Below the pieces are notes generated by a model. It saw only the letters and a program-made list of their open reading frames with translations, had not been told where the DNA came from and made no database searches. From contig JAUVSA010000098.1 in the NCBI GenBank assembly GCA_030597345.1, forward strand, positions 1 to 7,768: 7,768 nt of DNA, given 5' to 3'. Positions 7,145 to 7,768 of the stretch are shown one piece after another; position 1 is the first letter of the stretch; each line of letters opens with the position of its first letter. Made by a program: the position numbers and the translations under genes. The DNA is from Bacillota bacterium (GTDB lineage: Bacteria > Armatimonadota > Hebobacteria > Hebobacterales > Hebobacteraceae).

Positions 7145-7205
7145 GCTGTTTCATAACCTCAGGCAGCGCAAGCTGCCAGACTTCAGATGGAGGTTATGAA
7201 ACAGC
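7145..7205. repeat. Perfect 16-bp inverted repeat with a nested GNRA-loop hairpin
   Basis: GCTGTTTCATAACCTC (7145-7160) is exactly reverse-complementary to 7190-7205. The 29-nt spacer contains GGCAGC (7162-7167), loop GCAA, GCTGCC (7172-7177), a six-pair stem closed by a GNRA tetraloop when read on the plus strand. The arms are AT-richer than the surroundings. The element lies 79 nt upstream of the membrane protein start, so it could be part of its leader or promoter region, a remnant of a miniature mobile element, or a boundary structure. A small flanking stem AAGCC-tggc-GGCTT (7126-7139) adjoins it. There is no T tract, which argues against a plain terminator. Confidence 0.8.
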
Positions 7206-7330
7206 TTCTAGTGTCGCGGTCGAATCCACGTGGCCTTGTCTGGCGGGAATCGGCCTCGCCGCCACCGCCGGTTCTCCACGTCTTCCCGAAGAACTACTCC
7301 GAACCGAGCCTTCGCGCCTGCCGTTCCGGG

Positions 7331-7399
7331 TACCACAGGCTTCAGCCAGGTACCGCAGGCTTCAGCCTGCACCCGTGGCCGTTGTGTTGGGCCGGCCGT
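7331..7399. repeat. Copy A of a 49-bp repeat, with an extra 20-bp tandem unit
   Basis: Positions 7351-7399 match 7570-7618 at 47 of 49 positions by eye. The unit begins with the hairpin GCAGGCT-tc-AGCCTGC (7355-7370). In this copy a degraded 20-bp unit (7331-7350) precedes it in tandem, and that unit's stem is broken to GGCT/AGCC. The 11-mer gccgttccggg stands before both copies (7320-7330 here). Confidence 0.85.
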
Positions 7400-7415
7400 T
7401 TGCCGTTCTTGGTAG

Positions 7416-7434
7416 CACAGGTTTTCAACCTGTG
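7416..7434. repeat. Hairpin, 8-bp perfect stem
   Basis: CACAGGTT (7416-7423), loop ttc, AACCTGTG (7427-7434). It is followed after 2 nt by the next stem. Confidence 0.8.
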
Positions 7435-7435
7435 T

Positions 7436-7452
7436 AGGCGGCGCAGCCGCCT
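7436..7452. repeat. Hairpin AGGCGGC-gca-GCCGCCT
   Basis: Seven pairs with a three-base loop. Its 3' part (7439-7453) is the same 15-mer found after the aldolase gene at 3510-3524. Confidence 0.8.
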
Positions 7453-7471
7453 CCCCGCCGTTCGCCCTTTC

Positions 7472-7490
7472 GTAGGAGCGGCATTCCTAC
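7472..7490. repeat. Hairpin GTAGGA / TCCTAC with loop gcggcat
   Basis: Six perfect pairs. The CCGC just downstream (7490-7493) can alternatively pair with GCGG of the loop, so two exclusive foldings are possible. Confidence 0.65.
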
Positions 7491-7533
7491 CGCGACCCAT
7501 CTGCGTCCAGCGGCGTCCATCGGCGGAGGACTT

Positions 7534-7555
7534 GCCCGCCGGCCGTCTGGCGGGC
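7534..7555. repeat. Hairpin GCCCGCC / GGCGGGC
   Basis: Seven perfect pairs around an 8-nt loop (7541-7548). It lies just before the second copy of the 49-bp repeat. Confidence 0.65.
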
Positions 7556-7569
7556 CTGGCCGTTCCGGG

Positions 7570-7618
7570 TACCGCAGGCTTCAGCCTGCAGCCGTGCCCG
7601 TTGTGTTGGGCCGGCCGT
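7570..7618. repeat. Copy B of the 49-bp repeat
   Basis: This is the second copy, offset 219 bp from 7351-7399, with two mismatches. It contains the hairpin GCAGGCT-tc-AGCCTGC (7574-7589) and is preceded by gccgttccggg (7559-7569), without the extra 20-bp unit seen in copy A. Confidence 0.85.
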
Positions 7619-7639
7619 CTGCTATTCCTGCGGGGGTTC

Positions 7640-7664
7640 AAAGGGGGCATTGCCCCCTTTTCGG
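7640..7664 (+). terminator. Terminator-like hairpin AAAGGGGGC / GCCCCCTTT
   Basis: Nine perfect pairs (7640-7648 with 7652-7660), loop att, then one more T on the plus strand. It has the shape of a bidirectional intrinsic terminator with a short T tract, but no gene is visible that it would end, and it may just be another member of the palindrome cluster. Confidence 0.35.
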
Positions 7665-7687
7665 CTCCCGTCGGGAGGATACTCCCG
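7665..7687. repeat. Three alternating complementary hexamers (mutually exclusive hairpins)
   Basis: CTCCCG (7665-7670), CGGGAG (7672-7677) and CTCCCG (7682-7687) follow each other. The middle one can pair with the left one (very tight loop) or with the right one around a GATA tetraloop. The right pairing is sterically better. Confidence 0.6.
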
Positions 7688-7768
7688 GCGCCATGCCCCG
7701 CCCTCATCCCCGGCCGCGCCTCACAGCCACACCCCCCAGCCTCTGACAAGATGGCTGCGAGTGCCGCC

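Larger units (their letters stand above)
7206..7768. other. Gene-poor tail made of short palindromic and tandem repeats
   Basis: I see no gene I would defend here. Both strands are open for long stretches: minus 7342-7749, and plus from ATG 7196 (or 7187) to the window end. The translations are Arg/Pro-rich, lack domains, and mainly restate the DNA repeats, as expected where GC-rich palindromes leave few stops. From left to right there are stems at 7355-7370, 7416-7434, 7437-7451, 7472-7490, 7534-7555, 7574-7589, 7640-7660 and 7665-7687, plus a 10-bp tandem (7503-7512, 7513-7522; one mismatch). The stretch 7206-7318 shows nothing recognisable. Confidence 0.6.

Noticed and set aside
7120..7690. 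CRISPR array
   Set aside because: The repeats are not regularly spaced, the repeat units differ in sequence, and no cas gene is present; they are palindromes, not repeat-spacer units.
7342..7749. 135-residue minus-strand open frame with two copies of QHNGHGCRLKPAVPG
   Set aside because: The peptide repeat is the 49-bp DNA repeat read in one frame; it has no domain or ribosome binding site and lies within the hairpin cluster.

Overview
The window is a GC-rich stretch of bacterial chromosome. It holds four protein-coding loci, one of them interrupted, and a right-hand tail of short palindromic repeats. No rRNA, tRNA, CRISPR array, phage gene or transposase is visible. High GC, single-domain housekeeping enzymes, a very large membrane protein of the fused transporter-like/spermidine-synthase type, and many short GC-rich hairpins between genes would fit an environmental lineage such as Armatimonadota, Planctomycetota or a neighbour. 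That placement is inference from style only.

Left part, minus strand (3-2589): rarA (AAA+ replication-associated recombination ATPase) is followed after a 91-nt gap by mnmA (tRNA 2-thiouridylase). A rarA-mnmA neighbourhood is familiar from other bacteria; in Bacillus subtilis yrvN/rarA lies close to iscS and trmU. rarA has a good sigma70-type promoter and a clear start. mnmA is complete in length and domain content (363 codons plus stop) except that codon 262, a tyrosine in the family, is an in-frame TAG. This separates the catalytic part (309-1094) from the C-terminal beta-barrel (3-305). Two strong hairpins fill the gap between rarA and mnmA.

Centre, plus strand (2734-3501): a complete HpcH/HpaI-type class II aldolase, divergent from rarA and convergent with the next gene.

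Right part, minus strand (3628-7065): one 1145-residue gene. It encodes two tandem copies of a membrane module, then a spermidine-synthase-like SAM-binding fold with altered active-site motifs, then a helical TPR-like C-terminus. Upstream of it (7145-7205) is a perfect 16-bp inverted repeat with a nested GNRA-loop hairpin.

Tail (about 7114-7768): no convincing gene. It holds a dense run of different perfect stem-loops, a 49-bp repeat in two copies 219 bp apart, and short tandem units.

The genes do not form one pathway. rarA and mnmA probably share a transcript; the aldolase and the membrane protein look independent. I see no new defence or mobile system. The points most worth a second look are the amber codon in mnmA, the degenerate synthase domain of the giant membrane protein, and the hairpin-rich tail.
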